Shown: positions 9,725 through 16,388 of the stretch, piece by piece
How the letters are laid out: every line of letters starts with the position of its first letter
How positions within the stretch are numbered: position 1 is the stretch's first letter
NCBI RefSeq assembly: GCF_010119235.1
Contig: NZ_JAAATZ010000002.1
Coordinates: forward strand, 1-32,649
Length of the DNA: 32,649 nt
Origin: Flavobacterium phycosphaerae
GTDB taxonomy: Bacteria; Bacteroidota; Bacteroidia; Flavobacteriales; Flavobacteriaceae
Reading direction: 5' to 3'
Made by a program: the position numbers and the translations under genes
The notes under the pieces: generated by a model
What the model was told of the DNA's origin: nothing
The model's database searches: none
Seen by the model: only the letters and a program-made list of their open reading frames with translations

Positions 9725-10963
9725 TTATGCATGCTTAATATTAATGCTTTTCAGTGCAAATTTCTCTTTTAAAATTGCCATATCATCACTTACTTTTTTA
9801 TCCAAAATCTTAGCATAATGCTGAGTTGTTTTTATGTTTTTGTGCCCAAGCATTTTACTGACGCTCTCTATTGGAACACCATTTGTTAGTGTTACAGTTG
9901 TAGCAAAAGTATGTCTAGCTATATGAAAAGTCAGTTCTTTTTCAATTTCACAAATAGCTGCTATTTCTTTTAAATAGGCATTCATTTTTTGATTACTCAA
10001 AATAGGCAAAAGTACTTCCTGGTTATTGCTTTGCGGATGGTTCTCATATTTATCAATAATCATTTGAGTAATTGGAAGTATTGGGATTTTAGAAGCCGAT
10101 TCGGTTTTTTGGCGATGGGTGTAAATCCATTTCTCGCCATCAATGCCAATGCTGATATGGGATTTAGTAAGGTTCTTAACATCGATGTATGCCAAGCCGG
10201 TAAAGCAGCTGAATAGAAAAATATCTCTAACCAATGCTAGTCTATCCGTTTTAAAATCCTTGTTCAAAATCGATTGTATTTCAGTCTCTGAAAGAAAATT
10301 TCTTTCGACTTCTTTAATTTTGGATTTGTAGTTGTTGAAAGGGTTCTTATCTAACCAATCATTGGCCAGACAAATCTTGATTATCTTATTGAAGTTTTTA
10401 ATGTATTTGACAGCTGTATTGTTGCTGCAGTTTCGAACACTTCTGAGATAAAATTCATAATCGGTAATAAATGCATGATCAATTTGTTTGATATCAACAT
10501 CAGAAACTTTATATTTCCATTCCAGAAACTCAATTGTGTGCTTTAAGGATGTTGCATAACGTTCTAATGTGCCGGCAGCATATTCTTTGCCGATTAGTTC
10601 TTTAATCTTGTTGTTATGGTCCTGAAATATTGGTACAAGCATTCTTGCTCTTTCATTGCTGCCAAGTAGTTTCAATTTTAAGGATTCCGAAGTAACCGGA
10701 ATGTTTTTATGAACCAATTCCATTTGAGCATCGATAATCTTCATTTTCAGAATATCGAGCTGATTATTAATTGAACGGGCTTCATCTGTAGTGCCCTTCA
10801 TTTTGCCTGCATCTGCAGACCATTTAGCTAATTCTACGAATCTTCCGGTAGTAAGTTCGATTCGTTTACCATTTACTGTAATTCTTGAATAAATTGGAAC
10901 AAGCCCGTTTACATTGGTTTTTGCTCTCTTAGCGTAAAAGAGAATTGAAACTTTTGCTTTCAT
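9725..10963 (-). CDS. int: Site-specific tyrosine recombinase (integrase)
   Basis: A complete 412-residue integrase with the arm-binding N-terminus typical of Bacteroidota (KVSILFYAKRAKTNVNGLVP), a core-binding SAM-like domain (about 110-220) and a C-terminal catalytic domain. Visible catalytic positions are K286 in HRQK, H347 and R350 in HIARHTF, H374 in LGHKN and nucleophile Y383 in TTQHYAKI. The first arginine is absent: the motif reads CFTGLAYIDV, with A258 where TGLR is usual. IntDOT of CTnDOT also lacks this arginine and uses another nearby one, so the enzyme may still be active. The gene is intact while many others here are split. A candidate attachment site lies about 300 bp upstream of its start. 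Confidence 0.95.
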   Translation of the reverse strand: MKAKVSILFYAKRAKTNVNGLVPIYSRITVNGKRIELTTGRFVELAKWSADAGKMKGTTDEARSINNQLDILKMKIIDAQMELVHKNIPVTSESLKLKLLGSNERARMLVPIFQDHNNKIKELIGKEYAAGTLERYATSLKHTIEFLEWKYKVSDVDIKQIDHAFITDYEFYLRSVRNCSNNTAVKYIKNFNKIIKICLANDWLDKNPFNNYKSKIKEVERNFLSETEIQSILNKDFKTDRLALVRDIFLFSCFTGLAYIDVKNLTKSHISIGIDGEKWIYTHRQKTESASKIPILPITQMIIDKYENHPQSNNQEVLLPILSNQKMNAYLKEIAAICEIEKELTFHIARHTFATTVTLTNGVPIESVSKMLGHKNIKTTQHYAKILDKKVSDDMAILKEKFALKSINIKHA

Positions 10964-11204
10964 GGTGGTGACCTTTTAGTTATTAATTAATTTAATTCTA
11001 AAATGGCTACAACACAAGATGTTCATTTTTTAAGTAGGTTATTGAATAGGCTCCTTAACAGGTTCAATAAAAACTCTGTAATCCCTCATGCATTCTAGCC
11101 TGAGGAGAAATTCGGTTACCCAGAATTACCGCAAAGTTTGGGTATCCGAATTTATCCCCTAAGGTTCACGCATTAATGAATAATTTGAAGGATATTGAAA
11201 AGAA

Positions 11205-11238
11205 AAAACCCTTTATATCCTACGGATTAAAGGGTTTT
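11205..11238. terminator. Hairpin terminator-like structure
   Basis: AAAACCCTTTA (11205-11215) pairs perfectly with TAAAGGGTTTT (11228-11238), and inner ATCC/GGAT bases extend the stem around a three-base loop. A-rich and T-rich flanks would allow termination in either direction. It lies inside the attP region and could shield int from read-through. Confidence 0.55.
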
Positions 11239-11258
11239 AATTAAATTTGCTGTTAAGC

Positions 11259-11273
11259 TAGCGGAGAAAGAGG
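11259..11273. other. Candidate attP core (tRNA-Ser 3'-end-like segment)
   Basis: AGCGGAGAAAGAGGG matches the reverse complement of the acceptor and T-stem end of Bacteroidota tRNA-Ser genes as I remember them. The similarity decays afterwards (TTTGTAAC where ATTCGAAC is expected), so no functional tRNA is present. A short identity with a tRNA 3' end is the usual sign of a phage or island attachment core. The identification of the tRNA rests on memory of the consensus, not on an alignment. Confidence 0.4.
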
Positions 11274-11519
11274 GTTTGTAACTTACCTCTCAATATGGTG
11301 TAAACAGTAGCTTTGTAAATTTAATATAATCCGGGTAACCGAATTTATCCCCTATTAATTAATCCTAGTAGATTGCATTAATTTGTGAATTGTAAATTTA
11401 CAAAATCCCTATTGAAATTCAAAACATTTCGGGCAAAACTACACTAAAAAATGAAGTGGTTTTTAAAGTGGTTAAAGAGTCGGGAGACTAATATTTCTCC
11501 ACTTTCAGCATTTGCATAA

Positions 11520-11720
11520 TCATCCAAATATCGCTTTTTCAACTTGTTCAATATTCAATCCTGTATGATTACAGAATTCTTCAATTGTGACAAACTTTAG
11601 GGCTTTATTATGGCTCTTTGCTATCTCATGCAATAATCTAAGACTTTGGCGGTAGCTTTGACCTGTAACGAGCTCTACGTCGTTTGTGGTGATGCATATA
11701 CGCCTTTTCATCGCTTTCAT
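11520..11720 (-). CDS. Small conserved DNA-binding-like protein
   Basis: A 66-residue protein starting MKAMKRRICITTNDVELVTG. The second methionine (MKRRIC) is an equally good start. The ITTNDVELVTGQSYRQSLRL segment and the later IEEFCNHTGLNIEQVEKAIF segment read as two short helix-turn-helix-like units, and the basic N-terminus suggests nucleic-acid binding. Similar small proteins occur in flavobacterial mobile elements next to phage-like modules. It stands alone, divergent from the 12-kb module, and may regulate it. No function is established. Confidence 0.6.
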   Translation of the reverse strand: MKAMKRRICITTNDVELVTGQSYRQSLRLLHEIAKSHNKALKFVTIEEFCNHTGLNIEQVEKAIFG

Positions 11721-12035
11721 ACTCTAACCATACCTTTAACTAGGCTTTGACTGTCTTCAAAGTGCTAGTAATCATTTCTAAGAACTGACTAAAGTTAATA
11801 AAAATTGTAATTGCTTCGACAAAGGCAAATTACTGGCTTTTATTGCTTGTATTAGGTGACAATTTTGTCGAATGCTGACAATTTTGTCGCATTGGTATTT
11901 CTGGTATGGGGTAAGCTTTTATATGTGCTGCGTTTGTCTAAATTTTGTTCTTGAATCAGTCGAAATTATGTTGCAACGATAATCGAAATGAGGAGTGAAA
12001 ATGAAAAGGAGTATTAATCGTAAAATGTAGAAATT
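11721..12035. promoter_or_regulatory. Intergenic control region with tandem palindromic operators
   Basis: This 315-bp gap lies between the 66-residue minus-strand gene and the plus-strand 12-kb module, so it should hold divergent promoters. TGACAATTTTGTCG occurs twice, at 11857-11870 and 11876-11889. Each copy contains the perfect palindrome GACAATTTTGTC, and the centres are 19 bp apart (about two helical turns), the classic layout of a cooperative dimeric repressor site. I see no strong Bacteroidota -7 box (TAnnTTTG) at a convincing distance. Confidence 0.6.
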
Positions 12036-12797
12036 ATGGCTAGACAGACAGGCATAATTAAGTTAAAAGGTACTATCGGAGGTATGACCTTTTACAAGAC
12101 TTCCGCAGATGGACATTTAGTTCGTGAAAAAGGCGGAATTGAGAAAAGCAGAATCGACAGCGATCCTGCTTTTCAGCGAACCAGAGAGAATGGTTCGGAG
12201 TTCGGGAGAGCCGGAAAAGCCGGTAAACTTTTGAGAACAGCGCTGCGCCCATTGTTGCTAAATTCTGCCGATGGCAGAATGGTAAGCCGATTGACGCAAG
12301 CCATGGTAAAAGTAATCCAAGCTGACACGGTTAGCGACAGAGGATTACGAAATGTAATTGATGGAGAAGCTGAACTACTGTTCGGTTTTGAATTCAATAT
12401 CAGAGGTAAACTGGGTACTAGTTTGTATGCTCCATTTGTTGGAGCTATTGACCGCGTATCAGGTGAAATCACAGTTGATTTAGCATCATTTGTACCATCA
12501 AATATGCTTGCAGCACCGAGTGGAACCACTCATTTTAAAATCATTTCTGCCGGTGCCGAAGTGGATTTTGAAGCTGAAACGTATGTGGTTGCAACTTCTG
12601 AAACAGCAATTTTGCCATGGGATGCCACTGCAACAGCAGTTATCAGCCAAACCAACGCTGTAACAGCTGCAAGCACTAAGCCATTGTTTTTGGCTTTGGG
12701 TGTTGAATTCTATCAGGAAATCAACGGGCAAATGTATCCATTGAAAAATGGTGCATTCAATCCGCTTTCTATCGTGAAAGTTGATAGCGGTGTGTAA
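12036..12797 (+). CDS. Uncharacterised 253-residue protein (DUF6266-like; possible structural protein)
   Basis: An intact protein that starts MARQTGIIKLKGTIGGMTFY and continues with basic, glycine-rich sequence (GSEFGRAGKAGKLLRTALRP). The N-terminal MARxxGxxxLxGTxGGxxFY pattern recalls DUF6266-type proteins of Bacteroidota. The second half is rich in short hydrophobic beta strands and Ala/Thr/Val (VPSNMLAAPSGTTHFKIISA, then ETAILPWDATATAVISQTNA), like an Ig-like or capsid-like fold. It has no signal peptide and no catalytic motif. It is the first gene of a tight plus-strand run with DUF5675 (start overlapping its stop) and two small membrane proteins. A structural protein of a particle is one idea but unproven. 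Base composition looks more GC-rich than the flanks. Confidence 0.8.
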   Translation: MARQTGIIKLKGTIGGMTFYKTSADGHLVREKGGIEKSRIDSDPAFQRTRENGSEFGRAGKAGKLLRTALRPLLLNSADGRMVSRLTQAMVKVIQADTVSDRGLRNVIDGEAELLFGFEFNIRGKLGTSLYAPFVGAIDRVSGEITVDLASFVPSNMLAAPSGTTHFKIISAGAEVDFEAETYVVATSETAILPWDATATAVISQTNAVTAASTKPLFLALGVEFYQEINGQMYPLKNGAFNPLSIVKVDSGV

Positions 12798-13192
12798 TGG
12801 TTCTTGAATTGACCAGAACTTATTTCCCCGAAGGAACCAATGGGAAACTCGAATGTGAGGGCAAGAAGATTTGTAATACAATTGAATTGCCTTGGAAGAA
12901 AAATGTGAGGAGAGTTTCCTGTATTCCGGAGGGGAAATATTTTATTAAAAAGCGGTACAGTGGCAAATTTGGTTGGCATTTGGAAATCTTAGGTGTTGAA
13001 AATAGAAGCTTGATTTTGTTTCATCCTGCGAATAATGCACAAAAGGAATTGAATGGCTGTATTGCTCCTGTAACGAAACTTTCCGGACCAGGTTTAGGGT
13101 TAATGTCTCGAAAAGCTTTTAAAAGTTTAAAGGACATGGTTTATAAATCTTTAAAACGAAAGGAAAGTGTCGAGTTAATTGTTAAATCTTAA
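12797..13192 (+). CDS. DUF5675 family protein
   Basis: An intact 131-residue protein. It has the layout of DUF5675: LTRTYFPEGTNGKLECEGKK, then CNTIELPWKKN, the CIPEGKYFIKKRYSGKFGWH core and the SLILFHPANNAQKELNGCIA segment with its conserved His, Gly and Cys. DUF5675 is found beside lysis genes in phages and prophage-like islands, and its H..G.C arrangement resembles the active-site pattern of L,D-transpeptidase-like (YkuD) folds, so a cell-wall-active enzyme is a reasonable guess. Start and stop codons overlap with the preceding gene (TAATG). Two small membrane proteins follow, which supports but does not prove a lysis role. Confidence 0.8.
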   Translation: MVLELTRTYFPEGTNGKLECEGKKICNTIELPWKKNVRRVSCIPEGKYFIKKRYSGKFGWHLEILGVENRSLILFHPANNAQKELNGCIAPVTKLSGPGLGLMSRKAFKSLKDMVYKSLKRKESVELIVKS

Positions 13193-13203
13193 TTCCATTT
13201 GAT

Positions 13204-13439
13204 ATGAATGTAATTAAAGAGCAAAATCACCCACACCGAAATTTTTTAAAGTGCTTCGAAATATTGGATTAGTGTTGGCAGCGGTTGGCGGTACGATTTT
13301 AACTGCACCAATATCCTTACCAGTGGCAGTAGTTACTGTTGGTGGTTATGTAGCAGTAGCCGGTGGAGTTCTCTCTGCAGTGAGTCAGCTGACCACAAAA
13401 GAGGACCATCCTCAAGATGTTCAGAATGACAACAAATAA
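13204..13439 (+). CDS. Small holin-like membrane protein
   Basis: About 79 residues when the start is placed at ATG 13204 (MNVIKEQNHPHRN) and one base is restored in the T run near 13246. The uncorrected frame would begin at a GTG at 13251. After a basic N-terminus it has one long or two short hydrophobic helices (IGLVLAAVGGTILTAPISLP and VAVVTVGGYVAVAGGVLSAV), then a charged C-terminal tail. Size, topology and position behind DUF5675 resemble holins. The next gene starts 14 bp before its end. Confidence 0.65.
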
Positions 13440-13602
13440 TTCAACTCTGATTGGTACTGCCGGAGGAACATTTTTAAGCATAGTGCCAAATATACACTCT
13501 GCGGATGTTCTTAAAACAGTTGTTTTGGCCGGATTAGGCGCTGTAGTCAGTTTTATAGTGTCGTTAGTACTAAAGAGAATTTTAAAGAAGCACAAAGAAT
13601 AG
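13426..13602 (+). CDS. Second small holin-like membrane protein
   Basis: A 58-residue protein from ATG 13426 (MTTNNSTLIGTAGGTFLSIV). An earlier in-frame codon at 13417 lies deep inside the preceding gene. It has a glycine-rich hydrophobic first segment, a second strong membrane helix (TVVLAGLGAVVSFIVSLVLK) and a basic tail (RILKKHKE). With the preceding protein it makes an overlapping pair such as is seen for holin/antiholin-like or small pore-forming components. A terminator follows directly. Confidence 0.65.
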   Translation: MTTNNSTLIGTAGGTFLSIVPNIHSADVLKTVVLAGLGAVVSFIVSLVLKRILKKHKE

Positions 13603-13642
13603 TTTAACCTTAGTTGTGGTGACCTTTGGGTTAAACAAGATG

Positions 13643-13672
13643 AAAGCCTAGTCCTTAGACCAGGCTTTTTTT
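13643..13672. terminator. Rho-independent terminator between convergent genes
   Basis: AAAGCCTAGTC (13643-13653) pairs with GACCAGGCTTT (13658-13668) with one mismatch, and is followed by a T run. It ends the plus-strand module. The A run on its left side could also serve the convergent minus-strand gene, whose stop codon touches the T run. Confidence 0.8.
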
Positions 13673-13853
13673 ATTGGCATTCCTCACACAAGTTCAGAAT
13701 TACTTCTTCGACTACTACTGCAGAAGTATTGGTAACAAGTCCATGATATTTTGCGCAGTCTGTTGCTTTTTTTCGACAGTCAAAAACGCCAAAGAAAACG
13801 CGTGAGGCTTTCGATTTCCAAATATCCGTTTGGTAAAGGATGAAAAGTGTCAT
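13671..13853 (-). CDS. Small cysteine-containing protein of unknown function
   Basis: A 60-residue protein (MTLFILYQTDIWKSKASRVF) that ends in NLCEECQ, with further cysteines at FDCRKK and TDCAKY. It resembles small proteins that sit beside DUF6943 genes in flavobacterial elements. The spaced cysteines could bind a metal. It follows the DUF6943 gene by 19 bp on the same strand, so the two are probably cotranscribed. Confidence 0.5.
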   Translation of the reverse strand: MTLFILYQTDIWKSKASRVFFGVFDCRKKATDCAKYHGLVTNTSAVVVEEVILNLCEECQ

Positions 13854-13872
13854 AGTATTTGCTTTTAGTTGA

Positions 13873-14292
13873 TTATTTGCAATAGCGGTAAAGAATTACT
13901 CTTCGCATTTCATTAATAAGGTTTATATTTTCTTGGAATTGCTTTTCTTTTTGTTCCAGAAGCTTTAAAGCTGCTACATGCTTAACATGTTGCTCGTGTT
14001 CTTCTATCATTGCTTTGGCTCTTGGATTGAATTCTTTTTTAAAATCCTGTAGCCTTAAAAACGGAATTACTGAACCGGTTAGATATTTATGCCAAAATCT
14101 TGTTTGCCATAGACTGAAAGCAACAAAATAGAAGTTTTCACAATCCTCTTCATTTTGGAAGATTATTGCAAAACTGTTTGTATATGCCTCTTTATTAGGC
14201 TTACCGCTGTTCAGCCCTTTGTTAAGAATAAAAATATGAGGACTTGCATAACAAGTGCCTATACGGTGGGATTTGATGATGAAATTCGTCAT
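13873..14292 (-). CDS. DUF6943 family protein
   Basis: A 139-residue protein from ATG 14292 (MTNFIIKSHRIGT). The open frame extends upstream to 14337, but the family begins at the KSHRIGTCYASPHIFILNKG segment. Other family features are the NCFAI-like segment (here NSFAIIFQNEEDCENFYFVA), LWQTRFWHKYLTGSVIPFLR and a C-terminal helix that starts at LEQKEKQFQENI. The function is unknown. The family recurs in Bacteroidota mobile elements together with the type of module found at 12.0-13.6 kb. Upstream of it begins the long structured non-coding region. Confidence 0.75.
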   Translation of the reverse strand: MTNFIIKSHRIGTCYASPHIFILNKGLNSGKPNKEAYTNSFAIIFQNEEDCENFYFVAFSLWQTRFWHKYLTGSVIPFLRLQDFKKEFNPRAKAMIEEHEQHVKHVAALKLLEQKEKQFQENINLINEMRRVILYRYCK

Positions 14293-14647
14293 GGCTTCGG
14301 CTTTAAAGTCTAGTGCTCCGCTATGCTTCGCACACAAAATTTTTCAAAAGAAAAAAGAGAAAAAAAGAAAGCCGGTCGTCCAAGTGGAGGGTTTCAAAAA
14401 AAGCAAGTTTTTTGAAAAAAATACTACCCGATAAGTTCTACAGAACGCTAGGCATCGAGCTAAAAAAAATGTTTTATGGAATGGTATGGGTGGAGATTTT
14501 TTTCAAAACCCGAAGGGCTTGAACTTGCTTTTTTGAATACCCGGAACTTATCTTTGCTCTCTTTTTTATTTTTTTTTATTTTGATTTCCAAATCCACTTA
14601 TTGTTAGATAATCTTGGTGCACTCGAATAGCGGTCGCGTCGGAAAGG

Positions 14648-14675
14648 GTATAAAATTCCGGAACGGATTTTATAC
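14648..14675. repeat. Perfect-arm palindrome
   Basis: GTATAAAAT (14648-14656) pairs with ATTTTATAC (14667-14675), and inside it CCG pairs with CGG across one unpaired T, giving a 12-bp stem around a three-base loop (GAA). No T run follows, so it is not a typical terminator. Confidence 0.65.
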
Positions 14676-14682
14676 TCTTTCT

Positions 14683-14797
14683 TTGGTTTGGTTTTATGGG
14701 TGCCGGAGATAGTGTTTAGTGCACTGGTGTCAGTGTTCAGAAGGTTTGTTGTAAAATAATCAGGAAGGCACTTATAAAAGCAATGCAAATACTTCCT
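14683..14797. repeat. Long direct repeat, first copy
   Basis: This stretch of about 115 bp recurs at 15012-15128 with roughly 70 percent identity by eye. Shared blocks include GGTTTTATGGGTGCCGGA at the start and GGAAGGCACT followed by ATAAAAGCAATGCAAA at the end. The conserved ends with a freer middle suggest binding sites or structure rather than coding. Confidence 0.7.
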
Positions 14798-15011
14798 ATT
14801 TTATTCCGCAGGTGTTCTGGCAAGTGTATCATTTTTTATTTGCTAACCGGGTAATTTGTGATTGCTTTTATGGATAGCTGATGCCATGAAATAATGTACA
14901 GTTTGCAGAATACTGTTGCCAGAACAAATGTGATTTGTAACGGTGTTGCATCTGCTATCGTGAAAGCAATGTATACTGTTGTTATGAGCAAATAAAGCAA
15001 TGATACTCTTG

Positions 15012-15128
15012 CTTGGTTTTGGTTTTATGGGTGCCGGAATTAGTGTTCAGTAATCAGTAGCCAGTATTCAGCGGTATAGTTGTAAAGTATTAGGGAAGGC
15101 ACTCATAAAAGCAATGCAAACACTACCG
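15012..15128. repeat. Long direct repeat, second copy
   Basis: This copy lies about 330 bp after the first, in the same orientation. The GGTTTTATGGGTGCCGGA and ATAAAAGCAATGCAAA blocks are kept, and the middle has diverged by substitutions and short indels. Neither copy keeps an open frame. Confidence 0.7.
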
Positions 15129-15223
15129 ATTTAAGCGTTTAGCTGATAAAGACAGTTAAAGAGAAAGTTAATAGAAATTGAGATAACCGGAATGCTTCTA
15201 TTGAAAAGGTAAACGTTGTTTAT

Positions 15224-15302
15224 GGCGGCGGTGAAGTGGTGGTTTTTTTAATAGCTGGGTGATGCGATGGGAGCTATTAAAAAAGTTGCCGCTGAACCGC
15301 CG
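15224..15302. repeat. Large imperfect inverted repeat
   Basis: The inner arms TTTTTTAATAGCT and AGCTATTAAAAAA match exactly around a loop of about 14 bases (GGGTGATGCGATGG). The outer arms (GGCGGCGGTGAAG on the left, GCCGCTGAACCGCC on the right) pair imperfectly and lengthen the stem to about 30 bp. A cruciform or strong RNA hairpin is possible. Confidence 0.6.
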
Positions 15303-15330
15303 ACGAGAGCGTTGGGTGCGCGGCTTTTTT

Positions 15331-15409
15331 ACATAATGTTGTTATAGTTCATGATTTGGGTTCTACAGATGCAGGGAGTTTCTTTATGAACTATAACGCC
15401 ACATTATGT
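15331..15409. repeat. Long stem-loop with GTTATAG/CTATAAC arms
   Basis: GTTATAGTTCAT (15341-15352) pairs perfectly with ATGAACTATAAC (15386-15397). The outer ACATAATG and CATTATGT also pair, separated by three unpaired bases per side. The loop is 33 bases. The arm ends resemble the R-box ends of the attC-like sites further right, so it may be a degenerate or boundary member of that array. Confidence 0.6.
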
Positions 15410-15424
15410 AACTAAGCTTTGGAG

Positions 15425-15492
15425 AAAAAATTACCGGCGCAAGTCACGCAGTGTACGTGTTATTGCATCAATAACTGTGACGGTAATTTTTT
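15425..15492. repeat. Stem-loop with A/T-rich arms
   Basis: AAAAAATTACCG (15425-15436) and CGGTAATTTTTT (15481-15492) are exact reverse complements around a 44-base loop, which itself contains the partly complementary GTCACG and CTGTGAC segments. The T run makes it terminator-like on the plus strand, although no plus-strand gene precedes it. Confidence 0.55.
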
Positions 15493-15523
15493 TAGGAGCG
15501 TTGGGAAGAAGTGGCAAAGGAAT

Positions 15524-15656
15524 TTATAACGTTCCGACATTGTGGAAGGCTACGTACTAAGCAACTATTTTTATACCACTAAGATAAAATTACCTGCGAA
15601 TTGTAAAAGTGAACTCACAACAAAATCCGCAATTGCGTACAGGCTGTTATAGGCAG
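15524..15656 (-). repeat. attC-like palindrome, site 1
   Basis: The site begins TTATAACGTTCCGACATTG and ends GGCTGTTATAGG, so its ends carry the TAAC and GTTA boxes expected of integron recombination sites. The segment GTAAAAGTGAACTCACAAC followed by CCGCAATTGCGTAC recurs in modified form in site 2. It lies 16 bp downstream of the stop of the 15672-16213 gene, the normal place for attC. The integron interpretation is an inference from pattern. Confidence 0.55.
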
Positions 15657-15671
15657 TTGACTTATGTTTTA

Positions 15672-16213
15672 TCAAACATTTTTCATACATTTAAAACTGG
15701 AAGAATAATCCAGATTTATTCTCATTATATATTCATCTTCGCCAATAAATTCATCCAAGAATCTTTCAGAAAAACCGCTTCCTCCAGAATCCCTTGCTTT
15801 GATCAAAACATTAACAAGAGGGAAAAATGTTCGTTTATAACTACCCAAATTACGAAAACATTCATCATATTCAAGAGTTTCCCTAGTGTCACAAATAATT
15901 AAAAAGCCACTACCTTTACTCATTCTTCGTACACATTCTAGTCGTCCAGTAAAACTTGCTATTTACCATTCTTATTAATTCTTCCACACGTGCGAAATAA
16001 AATAGGTCTTGTTGTTGGTAGATAATTCTTTAAAACAATATCCCAGACATCGAAAAAAGCTTTTCTTTTTCCATCTGGACCAGTACGAACCCAATTACAA
16101 ATGAATATTACGGTAGAGTCTAAAATGGCAGTATCTTTCTGTAAAATATCAATTAGGTTTTGAGCTATTTCATTCTTTTGAGTTCTTGTTATTCGATATT
16201 GAAATTCATCCAT
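15672..16213 (-). CDS. Uncharacterised cassette protein
   Basis: Two frames (16213-15959 and 15923-15672) join through a one-base loss near 15955 into a protein of about 180 residues that I do not recognise. The N-terminal part (MDEFQYRITRTQKNEIAQNL) is helical and charged, followed by DSTVIFICNWVRTGPDGKRK. The second part has KGSGFLIICDTRETLEYDEC and ends with INLDYSSSFKCMKNV. The alternating hydrophobic strands look like a soluble alpha/beta domain, with no signal peptide or membrane helix. It is flanked by attC-like sites 1 and 2, so it is a single-gene cassette in this reading. Confidence 0.6.
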
Positions 16214-16249
16214 TGTTTCTTGATTGAGCGTAATCTTTTTTACAATTGT

Positions 16250-16384
16250 CCATAACTGTTTCCCCGCTGCATGTAGTTGCGAAGTTCGGAACGGATTATT
16301 CTCTGTTAAAGATAAAAATTATTGCGAAACGTAAATGTGAACTTACCACAAAACTTGCAATTGCGTGAAATGGCTATTATCAGC
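16250..16384 (-). repeat. attC-like palindrome, site 2
   Basis: The site begins CATAACTGTTTCCCCGCTGC and ends GGCTATTATCAGC. The internal segment GTAAATGTGAACTTACCAC with TTGCAATTGCGTGAAA matches the same part of site 1 closely, while the gene parts between the sites do not match each other. Its right end lies 5 bp from the stop codon of the RES-domain gene. Confidence 0.55.
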
Positions 16385-16388
16385 TGGC

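Larger units (their letters stand above)
11102..11354. repeat. Arm-type repeats around the candidate attP core
   Basis: GGGTATCCGAATTTATCCCC at 11140-11159 and GGGTAACCGAATTTATCCCC at 11333-11352 are direct copies that differ at one base. The segment at 11102-11121 is an inverted copy (GGGTAACCGAATTTCTCCTC on the minus strand). They flank the tRNA-like core at 11259-11273. The number, the spacing and the position upstream of int fit integrase arm-binding sites, although operators for int transcription are an alternative. Confidence 0.55.
10964..11519. other. Gene-free region with candidate attP
   Basis: I see no credible gene in this 556-bp stretch. It holds three copies of a 20-bp repeat, a hairpin terminator and a 15-bp segment that matches the 3' end of a bacterial tRNA-Ser read backwards, each described separately. 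Integrase attachment sites on excised circles usually lie beside the integrase gene and contain arm-type repeats on both sides of a short core, which is the layout seen here. Confidence 0.55.
14293..15523. other. Gene-free structured region (candidate origin or transfer region)
   Basis: About 1.2 kb with no convincing gene: the short open frames at 14313-14522 and 14576-14788 have no protein-like composition. It contains an inverted pair of AAAAAAAGCAAGTT at 14396-14409 and AACTTGCTTTTTT at 14522-14534, a long palindrome at 14648-14675, a direct repeat of about 115 bp, and three further stem-loops at 15224-15492. Clusters of palindromes and repeats are typical of replication origins, oriT sites and structured RNAs. 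No relaxase gene lies nearby, so an oriT would have to work with a helper. Confidence 0.55.

Noticed and set aside
11259..11300. Possible tRNA gene on the minus strand
   Set aside because: Only the 3' end pattern is present. The T loop is not conserved and no anticodon or D arm can be found next to it, so it is kept only as a candidate att core.
12173..12979. Three minus-strand open frames opposite the 253-residue and DUF5675 genes
   Set aside because: They overlap two intact genes in a tight run and have atypical composition (many Cys, Ser, His), as expected for antisense shadows.
14313..14788. Short open frames in the structured region
   Set aside because: The peptides are very basic and follow the repeats and palindromes. 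The second is not kept in the other copy of the direct repeat.
14293..15523. Retron, group II intron or CRISPR array
   Set aside because: No reverse transcriptase gene is present anywhere on the circle, and the repeats are too few and too long for CRISPR. No cas gene is seen.
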